Part shown: piece after piece, positions 1 to 9,323 of the stretch
Numbering within the stretch: position 1 is the first letter of the stretch
How the letters are laid out: every line of letters starts with the position of its first letter
Assembly: GCF_040760075.1 (NCBI RefSeq)
Contig: NZ_CP142884.1
Location: 4,464,001-4,528,000, forward strand
Source: Sphingobacterium sp. R2
GTDB taxonomy: Bacteria; Bacteroidota; Bacteroidia; Sphingobacteriales; Sphingobacteriaceae
Direction: 5' to 3'
Length of the DNA: 64,000 nucleotides
Translations under genes and position numbers: made by a program
Notes under the pieces: model-generated
What the model was told of the DNA's origin: nothing
The model's database searches: none
What the model saw: only the letters and a program-made list of their open reading frames with translations

Positions 1-263
1 TATTTCCAAGTATTTCAAAAAAAGAATACGGAAGGTATAATGCTCAACTGAATCAGCTTCCAAATCGCGTTAATTTTACTGTTCGTCTGATAGCACTTGG
101 CGGAATAAACCAAGCTAACTGTCTCCTCCCGTTGCAGGAAGGGGCAGAGGGAATAGCCTTGTACGGCGCTTTATGGCAGCATCCCGACCCAATTCAAAAT
201 TTCATTGCATGTCAACAAAAACTATGGAAAAACTTCAATACATATCACAAGGACAAACATTAG
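1..263 (+). CDS. ThiE/TenI-like thiamin-phosphate-synthase-family protein (3' end only)
   Basis: The window opens inside this gene; the frame starting at base 3 is open to a TAG at 261-263. The visible 86 residues contain FPSISK near the start, followed by LIALGGIN and EGIALYGALW, which match the C-terminal phosphate-binding half of the ThiE/TenI TIM-barrel family. It overlaps the next gene, a complete ThiE, by about 40 bases. Tandem ThiE-like genes within a thi operon are familiar in Bacteroidota; this upstream copy may be a TenI-type thiazole tautomerase or a second thiamin phosphate synthase. The part needed to decide between them lies outside the window. Confidence 0.75.
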   Translation, partial: FPSISKKEYGRYNAQLNQLPNRVNFTVRLIALGGINQANCLLPLQEGAEGIALYGALWQHPDPIQNFIACQQKLWKNFNTYHKDKH

Positions 264-841
264 CAGCACAAAAAGATAATATTTTAAAGGCCCTTGATGC
301 TGGTGTAAAATGGATACAAGTGAGATGGAAGGGAGCTCACCAAGCGTATGTTTACAGATTGGCAGAACAGGTCAAAAACGTGTGTTCGCGATATGGTGCC
401 ACCTGTATCATCAATGATCATACTGCGCTTGCAGCGGCTGTCGATGCTGACGGCGTACATCTCGGACTGGAGGATGGCAGTATCGATGCTGCAAGGAAGC
501 TATTGGGGCCAAAAAAAATAATCGGCGGTACTGCAAATAGCTTTACAGATGTATACCAAAGAATAACGGAAAATTGTGACTATATCGGACTCGGACCATT
601 CCGCTTTACAAAGACAAAACATAACCTCAGTCCCCTATTGGGGCTCGACGGATATGAAAATATCATCGGGCAGGTTAGACAAGAAGGGTTATCCCCAATC
701 CCGATATTCGCGATTGGCGGTATAGCCCACCTCGACGACATTCAACAGTTATTACAAACTGGAGTTTATGGAATTGCACTTTCCGGTAGTATAACCCATA
801 ATCCAACAATCGTTTCATCAATCCACAAAATTTTAATATGA
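224..841 (+). CDS. thiE: Thiamin-phosphate synthase
   Basis: Joins the pyrimidine (HMP-PP) and thiazole phosphate halves of thiamin. Family signatures are visible in order: WIQVRWKG (usual QLRxK), CIINDH, DGVHLG, IIGGTA, YIGLGPFRFTKTK with the substrate-loop lysines, then AIGGI and GIALSGSI for phosphate binding. I chose the ATG at 224 (MEKLQYIS), giving 205 residues, near the family norm; ATG 209 is an alternative, while the frame start at 173 adds residues with no family counterpart. Its TGA (839-841) overlaps the thiG ATG (838) as ATGA, which suggests translational coupling. QVRW in place of QLRxK is a mild departure from the consensus. Confidence 0.9.
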   Translation: MEKLQYISQGQTLAAQKDNILKALDAGVKWIQVRWKGAHQAYVYRLAEQVKNVCSRYGATCIINDHTALAAAVDADGVHLGLEDGSIDAARKLLGPKKIIGGTANSFTDVYQRITENCDYIGLGPFRFTKTKHNLSPLLGLDGYENIIGQVRQEGLSPIPIFAIGGIAHLDDIQQLLQTGVYGIALSGSITHNPTIVSSIHKILI

Positions 842-1608
842 GCAATTTAACCATAGCCGATCGCGTATTTGAATCCAGGCTATTTTTGGGTACGGGCAAG
901 TTCGGCAATCTCACAGAAATGAGCCATGCCGTTAAATCATCGGCTTCCCAGTTGGTTACCGTGGCCCTCAAACGCATCGATCAGCATACCATAGACGACA
1001 ATATCCTGAATGCCCTCCAACTGAAAAATATCCATTTGTTGCCGAATACTTCAGGAGCACGTACCGCTCAAGAAGCGGTACTCGCGGCCCAACTTGCACG
1101 AGAGGCATTGGAAACCAACTGGGTAAAGTTGGAAATTCATCCCGATCCCCGCTATCTACTACCTGACCCCATTGAAACCTTACGCGCAACTGAATCGTTG
1201 GCCAAATTAGGATTCGTCGTCATGCCCTATATCCATGCAGATCCAGTGCTTTGCAAAAGACTGGAAAATGCTGGCACAGCAGCTGTTATGCCTCTAGGTG
1301 CCCCTATTGGTAGTAATAAAGGACTTCGTACGTTGGACTTTCTTGAAATTATCATTGAACAGAGTAATGTAACCGTTGTTGTCGATGCTGGCATCGGAGC
1401 GCCTTCCGATGCTGCCAAAGCCATGGAAATCGGAGCGGATGCCGTCTTGGTCAATACGGCAATTGCAGTCTCAAATAATCCGATACGTATGGCCGAAGCA
1501 TTCAAAGAAGCTGTTATCGCTGGACGAAAGGCTTATGAGGCCGGTTTAGGAAAGATCGGATCACAAGCAATCGGTTCGAGCCCCTTAACTTCATTTTTAT
1601 TTGATTGA
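838..1608 (+). CDS. thiG: Thiazole synthase
   Basis: Forms the thiazole phosphate of thiamin from deoxyxylulose phosphate, dehydroglycine and ThiS-thiocarboxylate. The 256-residue length is normal. Visible family blocks are SRLFLGTGKF near the N terminus, NWVKLEIHPDPRYLLPDP containing the Schiff-base lysine, VMPLGAPIGSNKGL, VVDAGIGAPSDAAKAMEIGADAV and VNTAIA. The gene is coupled to thiE by a 4-base overlap and runs into thiH with a 10-base gap. The dehydroglycine supplier is predicted to be ThiH, just downstream, and not the glycine oxidase ThiO. ThiS is not in the window; in this phylum it is usually encoded earlier in the same operon. Confidence 0.95.
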   Translation: MSNLTIADRVFESRLFLGTGKFGNLTEMSHAVKSSASQLVTVALKRIDQHTIDDNILNALQLKNIHLLPNTSGARTAQEAVLAAQLAREALETNWVKLEIHPDPRYLLPDPIETLRATESLAKLGFVVMPYIHADPVLCKRLENAGTAAVMPLGAPIGSNKGLRTLDFLEIIIEQSNVTVVVDAGIGAPSDAAKAMEIGADAVLVNTAIAVSNNPIRMAEAFKEAVIAGRKAYEAGLGKIGSQAIGSSPLTSFLFD

Positions 1609-1618
1609 TAATTCACTT

Positions 1619-2743
1619 ATGACAGATTTCAAAACGATACTCGATACCTACGTCTGGAATGATGTCCACACGCAGATTTATGACGCTACCAAGCAGGATG
1701 TACTGCATGCGTTAGAAAAAGACCAGTTAACGCTCGCCGACTTTAGGGCGCTCATATCACCGGCTGCAGCACCGTATCTGGAACAAATGGCACAAAAAAC
1801 ACAACAAATCACGCAACGCCGCTTCGGTAAAACCGTACAGCTGTATGCTCCCCTTTACCTCAGCAATGAGTGCCAGAATATTTGCACCTATTGCGGTTTC
1901 AGCATGGACAACAAAATCAGACGAAAAACGCTCAACGATACCGAGTTGTTACTGGAGGCGATGGCACTTAAAGCTATGGGAGTTAACCATATCCTCCTCG
2001 TTAGCGGAGAAGCTAACAAAACTGTTGAAATCAATTATTTCCTACATGCTATCCAACTTCTAAAGTCCCATTTTTCGCAGATATCCATTGAGGTACAACC
2101 GTTGGAACAATCCGAGTACGAGTTATTGCAGGCCGCTGGCGTATATGCCATTTTGGTTTATCAAGAGACATACCACCGCGAAGTTTATAGGCAATATCAT
2201 CCCAAGGGAAAGAAGTCAAATTTTGATTATCGCTTGGATACACCTGATCGTATAGGCCGGGCGGGCATCCATAAAATCGGACTGGGCGTATTACTTGGGC
2301 TCGAAGACTGGCGGGTGGACAGTTTCTTTACCGCCGCACACATTGCCTATTTACAAAAACACTATTGGCAGACTCGTTATTCCATTTCCTTTCCACGCCT
2401 ACGCCCAGCTGCTGGCTCTGTGGAACCAAATTTTCATTTGGCCGACCGCGATCTACTGCAGCTAATCTGTGCTTATCGCCTGTGGAATGAAAATTTGGAA
2501 ATCTCTATCTCCACTAGGGAAAACGAAACGTTTAGAGATCATATTATACCGATCGGTGTAACAACAATGAGCGCTGCCTCAAAAACCAATCCGGGGGGCT
2601 ATGTGGTCGATCCACAAGCGTTAGAACAATTTGAAGTAAGCGATGAAAGGGATATGGAAACCATAAAAAGTCAAATCCGAAAAATGGGATACTCGCCAGT
2701 GATGAAGGACTGGGAAACCAATTTCGCTGGCATAGTACGTTAA
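1619..2743 (+). CDS. thiH: 2-iminoacetate synthase (radical SAM)
   Basis: Radical-SAM lyase that cleaves tyrosine to dehydroglycine and p-cresol for thiazole synthesis. The CxxxCxxC iron-sulfur motif is visible as CQNICTYC at about residue 85, preceded by LYLSNE, as in known ThiH proteins. Downstream blocks include LLVSGE and the SFPRLRPA stretch. The start is the ATG at 1619; the upstream TTG at 1601 overlaps thiG and is less likely. Length of about 374 residues is typical. Use of ThiH implies an oxygen-sensitive thiazole branch, and p-cresol would be a by-product. Confidence 0.95.
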   Translation: MTDFKTILDTYVWNDVHTQIYDATKQDVLHALEKDQLTLADFRALISPAAAPYLEQMAQKTQQITQRRFGKTVQLYAPLYLSNECQNICTYCGFSMDNKIRRKTLNDTELLLEAMALKAMGVNHILLVSGEANKTVEINYFLHAIQLLKSHFSQISIEVQPLEQSEYELLQAAGVYAILVYQETYHREVYRQYHPKGKKSNFDYRLDTPDRIGRAGIHKIGLGVLLGLEDWRVDSFFTAAHIAYLQKHYWQTRYSISFPRLRPAAGSVEPNFHLADRDLLQLICAYRLWNENLEISISTRENETFRDHIIPIGVTTMSAASKTNPGGYVVDPQALEQFEVSDERDMETIKSQIRKMGYSPVMKDWETNFAGIVR

Positions 2744-2748
2744 AATAA

Positions 2749-3459
2749 ATGAAAAAAGACAATATTTTTGAGCGCTATAGCCGGCAGATTTTTATCGATG
2801 AAATTGGCGTCTCAGGACAAAGAAAAATCATGGATGCCAAGGTATTGATTGTTGGCGCAGGGGGACTCGGAAGTCCCGTCCTTCAATATTTAGCCGCTGC
2901 AGGTATAGGTAAACTTGGCCTGGCTGATTTTGACCATGTTGAAATCCACAATCTAAATAGACAGATCATACACTCCGAAAACAACATTCACAAAACTAAA
3001 ACCGAAAGTGCCCAAGACTATATTCGACAGCATAATAGTACAATTGATTTTCATACGGTTCAGGTGAAGATAGAACCGAACAACACGGCTGCAATTCTTG
3101 CTCCCTATCAAATAGTAGTAGATTGCTCGGATAACTTCTCGACACGTTACTTACTGAATCAAATTTGCTTGCAACTCGATAAACCCTTGGTATATGGGAG
3201 CATCCACGGCTTTGAAGGACAGCTGGCAGTTTTTAACTTTGAAGGCAGTAAACACCTTCTGGACATCTTTCCCACTCCCCCAAACCCCGATCAGGTTCCA
3301 AATTGCGATAAAAATGGAGTACTAGGGCCCCTGCCAGGGATCATAGGTAGCATGATGGCTATGCAGGTACTTAAGATCATAACCGGTTTACCTGTAGACA
3401 GCAACCAGTTAACCATTATCGATACCTTAAATTGGCGGTTTTCTAAACTCTCATTCTAA
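2749..3459 (+). CDS. thiF: ThiF/MoeB/HesA-family adenylyltransferase
   Basis: E1-like enzyme expected to adenylate the C terminus of ThiS. The nucleotide-binding block VGAGGLGSPVLQYLAAAG is followed by the D-(x)-HNLNRQ motif, the KxxxxxxxI region, DCSDNFSTRYLLN, and the NCDKNGVLGPLPG segment holding the catalytic-type cysteine. Both zinc-binding CxxC pairs of E. coli ThiF are absent: the place before the NC motif reads KHLLDIFPTPP, and the protein ends in WRFSKLSF. The position as last gene of the thi operon, 5 bases after thiH, supports ThiF over MoeB. Zinc-free members of the E1 family are known, so loss of zinc need not mean loss of activity. Confidence 0.85.
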   Translation: MKKDNIFERYSRQIFIDEIGVSGQRKIMDAKVLIVGAGGLGSPVLQYLAAAGIGKLGLADFDHVEIHNLNRQIIHSENNIHKTKTESAQDYIRQHNSTIDFHTVQVKIEPNNTAAILAPYQIVVDCSDNFSTRYLLNQICLQLDKPLVYGSIHGFEGQLAVFNFEGSKHLLDIFPTPPNPDQVPNCDKNGVLGPLPGIIGSMMAMQVLKIITGLPVDSNQLTIIDTLNWRFSKLSF

Positions 3460-3602
3460 ATGTCGTCTCAAATGGTATCCCATAAATGGTTTAGAAGGAT
3501 TCACGAGCGCGCAAAATTTATTTAAAACCACAGTGCACAAACAAATTTTGCTAATTTTAGTTTATATATTAGCAAGCTTAAATATCAACTATACAATCCG
3601 GA

Positions 3603-4838
3603 ATGAAAAAAGTAATTTATCCATTACTATCACTAATACCTTTATTCTCCATGGCGCAAGAGACAAAACTCACTGCCGATGATCTCTTTGCTAAAGCGCG
3701 AAAGGTTGCTTTTGATTCAAAAGATTATCCACAAGCGATTCAATTGTCCAAGCAGGCGCTACTTCAAGCACCGGACTACACGGATATCAACATTTTTTTA
3801 GCGCGCATTTATACCTGGTCAGATAAGATAGATTCGGCAAGGGCCATCTTTACGGAACTGGATAGAAAAAATACCACTGATGAAGATTTCTTTTTGGCCT
3901 ACGCTTCGCTTGAGTATTGGAACGATCAGGCTGAAAGAGCAATTGCAATTACCGATAAAGGGCTACGCATACATCCGCAGTCTCAGGATTTACTATTGCT
4001 AAAAGGCAAAATAAGCTATGGCAACGATCAATACGAAACTGCCGAAAAGGCAATTCATAGTTTGTTGGAAATTAATCCAAAAAATACGGAGGCCAGAGCA
4101 TTGGCAAAAAATATTGAAGAGTATACCGCTAAAAATGCAATCGGTCTGACGTACAATTTTGTCTATTTTGACAAACAGTTTGATCACAATTGGCACATTG
4201 TTGGATTAAGTTATAAACGGGCAACAGCAATAGGATCTGTAATTTTCAGAACTAACTATGCGAATAAATTTGCAGAAAATGGCGTCCAATTTGAGATGGA
4301 GGCTTACCCACGGCTTTCAAAGATATTTTACCTCTATGTCGGAGCAGGCTATTCCAATAATGTGGGGATTTTTGCGAAATATAGAACTGGTGTGTCTCTC
4401 TATGCCAATCTTCCGAACAGCTTTGAGGGGGAAATCGGATATCGTCAGCTCTATTTTAGTGACAACATCTGGATGTACACAGCTTCAGTCGGAAAATATT
4501 ACCAAAACTTGTGGTTCAATCTAAGGACTTACCTTACTCCAGACGAAAAGAATATTTCCCAATCGTATACCGGAACAGTCCGCTATTATACAAAAGGAGC
4601 AAACGATTACTTCGGATTTAGCGCCGGAACGGGTCTGAGCCCTGAGGAAAACCGAAATAATCTATTGGACAACGCTTCCTATAAATTAAAAACATTCAAA
4701 GTAGGTGCTGAATATAATTTCTCTGTTAAGCAAAGTAATCTGTTTTCAATTTCGGGCACCTATTATAACCAAGAATTCCGTCCCAAAGAAAAAGGAAATC
4801 AACTAGACATCATCCTTGGTTATATTCGAAAATTCTAG
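3603..4838 (+). CDS. YaiO-family outer-membrane beta-barrel with N-terminal TPR region
   Basis: A signal peptide (MKKVIYPLLSLIPLFSMAQ) is followed by tetratricopeptide-like helices, about residues 22-170, and then a C-terminal half rich in alternating aromatic strands that end in ILGYIRKF, the terminal-aromatic pattern of outer-membrane barrels. The architecture matches the YaiO family. In E. coli yaiO lies near yaiP, a GT2 glycosyltransferase gene, so YaiO proteins are suspected partners in exopolysaccharide work. Here the gene converges on a GT2-containing operon; the two stop codons interlock in the sequence CTAG at 4835-4838. A role in export or surface retention of the polymer is an inference from context. 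Confidence 0.8.
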   Translation: MKKVIYPLLSLIPLFSMAQETKLTADDLFAKARKVAFDSKDYPQAIQLSKQALLQAPDYTDINIFLARIYTWSDKIDSARAIFTELDRKNTTDEDFFLAYASLEYWNDQAERAIAITDKGLRIHPQSQDLLLLKGKISYGNDQYETAEKAIHSLLEINPKNTEARALAKNIEEYTAKNAIGLTYNFVYFDKQFDHNWHIVGLSYKRATAIGSVIFRTNYANKFAENGVQFEMEAYPRLSKIFYLYVGAGYSNNVGIFAKYRTGVSLYANLPNSFEGEIGYRQLYFSDNIWMYTASVGKYYQNLWFNLRTYLTPDEKNISQSYTGTVRYYTKGANDYFGFSAGTGLSPEENRNNLLDNASYKLKTFKVGAEYNFSVKQSNLFSISGTYYNQEFRPKEKGNQLDIILGYIRKF

Positions 4839-7800
4839 CGGTTTCCTGTCCGTTTGAAATAGTTGGTATAGACGCTATCCGGAATGAGCCGCTTCTCTGT
4901 ATAGAATAGCTTATTCTTGCGCTTAAATAATTCAAAGCGCTTTGAAACCTCTTCTTTTGCATTATCCGGGGCGACATCTTCATTGAACACACCATCCAAC
5001 TGAAACAATTGCCCGTCGGAAAGATGGTAATTACCTCTGACAAAATCAATCAATTGATTTTTACTTTGCATCATGGCTATACCATCACCTTGTGCAGATG
5101 CCCCTTTGTCTAGGCCCTCACCTATCCAAGTAACTTGAGCTGGGGTTTTAAGGCCAAAATTCTCACGATAGTAGGCCAATATAGAAGGCGCAACATCAAA
5201 ATGGCTAACAAAATGATGAAAAGTCTTTGGCCCTTTTAAAAGTGGCGAATAAATCAACAAAGGAACGTGATAGCGATCGATTTTGCTCTGTAATGGTATC
5301 TCAGGCATCGCATGGTCGCCAGTTATGACAAAAATCGTATTTGCAAAATCTGACCTCTTTTTGTAGGATTCAAAAAATTGTCCCATCGCATCATCCAAAT
5401 TCAACACCGAGACCAGCTGCGTACGGTTTTCTAAAGCCCACTTTTTTTGTTCCGGTGTAAGGTTCAATGTCGCTATACGTTGATCAAAAAGTTGCTCATA
5501 ATGTGCCGCATTGTTAATCAAAAATGGGTTATGTGTAGATAGCGTCAAAAGTACATGGAAATAAGGTTGTTGCTGCACTTTCTGTACCTCAAGAAGCTTA
5601 CTAAATACAGCTTGGTCTTCATACCCCCAACTTTCCTCCCCCTTTTCAGGCAATTTCTTATACGGAGGGCCGAATGCTTCCTGATCGATGAGCATATCAA
5701 TTTTATTATAATCCATGAACTTCTTCATGAAATCAAAATTTGAATGTCCGCCATAGAAAAAACCAGTATTAAATCCATTGCTCTTCAGAATATTAAATAA
5801 ATTGAAATTGTCTGGCAAGGTATCTTGTTCCAGGAATCCATGTGTAGCAAAAGGCAACGAACCTGTTATGGTCGGTAAAACGGAAAATGTTCGACCCGAG
5901 GAACTCATATTATTATCCCAATACAAAGACTGTTGCTTCAATTTGCCTATAAATGGGGTGAAGTTACCGATATAGCCATTTTCAGCGCTGTAGGCGTGCC
6001 CTAGCCCCTCGATGATGAGAATAACTAAATTGGGCACTTTCGACGTTTTCTGAAGGTGGGCCCCTAAAAAATCATTAGTATCTTCTTTTTTCAAAAAAGG
6101 AAATTTAGAATCCAACACCTTTGTATCCTCCTCCTCTTTATGAAACATTGCGAGCATACCCGGATGTTCATCCACATAATTTGATAAATTGGAATTAAAG
6201 AAATAACGCCATTTACTCCGGCTTACATTGGCTACAAATTCATCTTTTTCGGAGCTACCTCCTAAAAGCGAAGCCGGGCTGATGAAAAACGACATCAACC
6301 CAAGAGTTAACAGTGCAATACTAACATAGGTCTTCTTGAATGTCTTTTTATTGGCAATCCAAAGGGGAACCCAAGAAATTACGATCAATAATAAAAGTAA
6401 AGCAATATTGGTAACACTTAACATACCGCTAGCCTCCAAAATTTGCTTCATTTCTTCCGAACTGTAATAGAACATATCAGCCCCAAGCAAATTTCTCGAT
6501 TCGCCAAAATACAGAAACAAGATGAACTGCATAACAACAATAAACGAGAACGAAATGATCAAAAGAAGCCTCCCCCAAAATCTGCTTAAGAATTGTAGCA
6601 ATAAATAGCCTATACCCAAACAGGCTAAGGCTTGAAAGATGAACAGGATGTTATCCAAAAACAAGTATTTGCCTGCATGGACCTCCGAAAGTTGAGCAAA
6701 TCGACGACCGTACCACCACCATTCTACACCAACGGATAACATATACAAGGCAAAGACAACCAACATCACAGGGCCTAAGCTCTGTAACGACAGATTTAAT
6801 CGGTGACCGAGGTATTTCCAAACCGACTCATTTGCATCCTTCTGTTGAAAGCCTTGTCGTGTCATTTCTCCCCAGCCATGCTGCTTGCGAAAGTAGTCAA
6901 CAACCCCCTGGACACCAGCTTTAACAACAATGGGGTGAAAGTAAAATGGTTCTAGAATAGCGGTAGTTATTAACGTCGAAAGGTCCCGCTTCTTTGAATA
7001 GACCTGGTGGCTAACAAGATCAACCAAGATGGCATAGATGGAATACAAAATTCCCGAAGCAATAACCAGCGCAAAAAGTGCAAAGAAAAATGGCCAGTTG
7101 ATAATTCCGAGTATAAAAAAGATTAAAAAGACAATGTAACCTGTAAATTCGACAATGGGACCCAAAAATTCAAAGAAAAACCAGTAAGGCATGCTAACCA
7201 TACCAAAACGACCATATTTTGGATTGAACATGAGTTTGCGATGCTTCCATAAGGTTTCCATGGTGCCACGCATCCAACGATTACGCTGCTTGCGTAGTAC
7301 CTCTTTAGATTCTGGAACCTCCGTCCAGCATAAGGGATCTGTTATATTAACGACCTCGTAAGGCAGCTTTTGCTCTTCCATATAGCGACGCATACGAACA
7401 ACAAGCTCCATATCCTCCCCAACCGTATTTCGGTCATAGCCTCCGCAAGCCAACACAATTTCCCGGTCAAAAGCGCCAAATGCACCTGAAATAAGAATTA
7501 ATCCCGAAGCTCTAGACCAAGCCATTCGCCCCAAAATGAAAGCACGGATATATTCTAAAGCTTGCGTCCGCCCCAACCAGGACTTAGGCAAATTAACATC
7601 GACAACAGACCCATTCACAACGTTACAATTGTTAGCTAAACGGATAACGCCACCGCAAGCGATAACGCGTTTGTCAGTTTGTTCTAGAAATGGCTTCGCT
7701 AGTTTTAAAATGGCATCTTGTTCTAAAATACAGTCCACATCAATACAAACGATATAATCTCCAGAAGAGATATTCACCCCAACGTTAAGGGCGTCCGCCT

Positions 7801-8257
7801 TGCCCCCATTCGCTTTGTCTACAACAATCAGCTTCTTAAACGCCGGATTCTTACTCTTATAGATTCCACGTATCTCCTTGGTCTCAATGTTTCCCTGAAC
7901 AAAGAATGACGTCGGTTCAAGTTCATAAGACGTGATCAATTTCGATATAGAATCATCCTTACTTCCATCATTTACGATTATAATTTCTAAATTATGGTAA
8001 TACAACGACAATAAGGACCGCACATTCTCGACGATAGTCATACCCTCGTTATAGGCCGGTGCAATCAGACTGAATGTAGGTGCATTGGGGTTGGTGGCGA
8101 TAATACTATAGTCCGTAAACGTATTATCATGTTTGTAACGAAACACAGCTCCATAAGCATATAATCCTATCCAAGCATAGATAAGAAATACCGCCCCCGA
8201 ATAAAGCAAAAATAGCCAAACTATAATTTCATATACGATATGGGAAAACTCTAACAT
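4835..8257 (-). CDS. Fusion of processive GT2 glycosyltransferase and LtaS/sulfatase-type transferase
   Basis: A 1140-residue membrane protein. N-terminal helices (about 10-40) precede a GT2 domain with all processive-synthase motifs: VNDGS (D97), DVD (173-175), GED (280-282) and QRNRW (324-328), like PgaC and hyaluronan or cellulose synthases. Helices at about 360-420 close that module. A second membrane block (about 495-660) leads to a periplasmic alkaline-phosphatase-fold domain: E750, nucleophile-like T790 in SSSGRT, STHNPF (H909) and ITGDH (D981, H982). These match E255/T300/H416/D475/H476 of LtaS in order and approximate spacing. Inference: it makes a polysaccharide and decorates it with a phospho-group (phosphoglycerol or phosphoethanolamine) during export. 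Its ATG overlaps the upstream HEAT gene stop by 7 bases. Confidence 0.88.
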   Translation of the reverse strand: MLEFSHIVYEIIVWLFLLYSGAVFLIYAWIGLYAYGAVFRYKHDNTFTDYSIIATNPNAPTFSLIAPAYNEGMTIVENVRSLLSLYYHNLEIIIVNDGSKDDSISKLITSYELEPTSFFVQGNIETKEIRGIYKSKNPAFKKLIVVDKANGGKADALNVGVNISSGDYIVCIDVDCILEQDAILKLAKPFLEQTDKRVIACGGVIRLANNCNVVNGSVVDVNLPKSWLGRTQALEYIRAFILGRMAWSRASGLILISGAFGAFDREIVLACGGYDRNTVGEDMELVVRMRRYMEEQKLPYEVVNITDPLCWTEVPESKEVLRKQRNRWMRGTMETLWKHRKLMFNPKYGRFGMVSMPYWFFFEFLGPIVEFTGYIVFLIFFILGIINWPFFFALFALVIASGILYSIYAILVDLVSHQVYSKKRDLSTLITTAILEPFYFHPIVVKAGVQGVVDYFRKQHGWGEMTRQGFQQKDANESVWKYLGHRLNLSLQSLGPVMLVVFALYMLSVGVEWWWYGRRFAQLSEVHAGKYLFLDNILFIFQALACLGIGYLLLQFLSRFWGRLLLIISFSFIVVMQFILFLYFGESRNLLGADMFYYSSEEMKQILEASGMLSVTNIALLLLLIVISWVPLWIANKKTFKKTYVSIALLTLGLMSFFISPASLLGGSSEKDEFVANVSRSKWRYFFNSNLSNYVDEHPGMLAMFHKEEEDTKVLDSKFPFLKKEDTNDFLGAHLQKTSKVPNLVILIIEGLGHAYSAENGYIGNFTPFIGKLKQQSLYWDNNMSSSGRTFSVLPTITGSLPFATHGFLEQDTLPDNFNLFNILKSNGFNTGFFYGGHSNFDFMKKFMDYNKIDMLIDQEAFGPPYKKLPEKGEESWGYEDQAVFSKLLEVQKVQQQPYFHVLLTLSTHNPFLINNAAHYEQLFDQRIATLNLTPEQKKWALENRTQLVSVLNLDDAMGQFFESYKKRSDFANTIFVITGDHAMPEIPLQSKIDRYHVPLLIYSPLLKGPKTFHHFVSHFDVAPSILAYYRENFGLKTPAQVTWIGEGLDKGASAQGDGIAMMQSKNQLIDFVRGNYHLSDGQLFQLDGVFNEDVAPDNAKEEVSKRFELFKRKNKLFYTEKRLIPDSVYTNYFKRTGNR

Positions 8258-9318
8258 TTTTTCTCTTGCAAAGCGTGTTTAATAATTTGTTTAAGTTCGT
8301 CGTAAGTATCTCCATCTTGGGAGATCTCCCGCAGATAGTGTTCCTCTCCGAGAACGACAAGTACTTCTGCAGCAGAAATTTTAATTGATACAGGGCTATG
8401 ATTCCACAGTAGTTCTTTAAGAAAATGCTCACTTTCTTTACTCTTGATCATCTTCATCGCCTTCAGCATCTCATTCTGCACTGCGAGTGGCTGCAGATCG
8501 AAACCTTGTATAAATTGCTGAATAGTCTCACTGTTCTCAATAGCTTGCAAAGTTCTTACCGCCTGTACACGAACATTTATCGAAGGATGTTCCAATAGGC
8601 TAAAGACCAATGTATAAAGGGTCATCAATCTAAATTTTCGAATTAGACGTAAAGTAAAGATAACAACCGAATCATTTTTACTATGGATCCAATCCTTTAC
8701 CTGTAAATCAGCCTGTTCTGGTATATCATGAATTGAATACAATAAGCGGAGCTGTTGCCAGTCCGATAACGGCTTGTTGAAATGATCCAAAAAGCCAAGG
8801 CCTTCGTATCCCTTAAAACTAACAATTGCATATTGGGCCTCCTGATAAACGGCAGTTCGGGGATCGTTCAACTTCTCCATGATTTCAGGTATTGCAGCTT
8901 CAACATTCATCGCTGCAAGCTCCTGAACACCGCCGGCTACCAAATAGCCGCTGCGATGCCTGAGTTTCCGCCAGGCTTCATCCTCCAGTTCAAAATCACG
9001 AAACAGCCTATTAATCGATTGTTTAGCAGCACCAGAAAATTTTCGATCCGAATCAACCAGTACATCTAAAAAAAGTGCCCGAAATGAAGGCTCCTTTAAA
9101 TGTTCCGCAAATTCCTTATCGCTATCACTACGGTCATCATTCCCTACGATTGTCTCCATAATCTTATACTCGATGATTTCTCTCCAAGATTGCTTATTAT
9201 GAAGTATTCGATAACTATAGAAGCTGTATCCTAATACGGTAATAATCAACAACAGTACTAAGATCAACACGATAACTATCGCAAGAATAAGTTCATGTAG
9301 TGCGATATGGTGATACAT
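8251..9318 (-). CDS. Membrane-anchored HEAT-repeat protein
   Basis: The 355-residue protein has one strong N-terminal membrane helix (about residues 9-33) followed by helical repeats in which pairs such as MNVEAAIPEIMEKLNDPRTA and HPSINVRVQAVRTLQAI show the HEAT pattern. It has no catalytic motif that I recognise. It sits between the response regulator and the glycosyltransferase fusion, is 5 bases from the former and overlaps the latter (ATGTTAG at 8251-8257), so the four proteins are probably made in fixed ratios. A plausible job is to relay the state of the regulator to the membrane synthase by protein-protein contact. This is an inference, since Bacteroidota mostly lack cyclic-di-GMP control of such synthases. 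Confidence 0.8.
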   Translation of the reverse strand: MYHHIALHELILAIVIVLILVLLLIITVLGYSFYSYRILHNKQSWREIIEYKIMETIVGNDDRSDSDKEFAEHLKEPSFRALFLDVLVDSDRKFSGAAKQSINRLFRDFELEDEAWRKLRHRSGYLVAGGVQELAAMNVEAAIPEIMEKLNDPRTAVYQEAQYAIVSFKGYEGLGFLDHFNKPLSDWQQLRLLYSIHDIPEQADLQVKDWIHSKNDSVVIFTLRLIRKFRLMTLYTLVFSLLEHPSINVRVQAVRTLQAIENSETIQQFIQGFDLQPLAVQNEMLKAMKMIKSKESEHFLKELLWNHSPVSIKISAAEVLVVLGEEHYLREISQDGDTYDELKQIIKHALQEKKC

Positions 9319-9323
9319 ATTGT

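Noticed and set aside
173..223. N-terminal extension of ThiE from the ATG at 173
   Set aside because: It lies within the preceding gene's reading region and adds residues without family counterpart; ATG 224 gives the normal length.
4835..8257. The glycosyltransferase considered as a true cellulose synthase (BcsA)
   Set aside because: There is no PilZ domain or BcsB, BcsZ or BcsC neighbour, and the C-terminal part is an LtaS-type domain instead.
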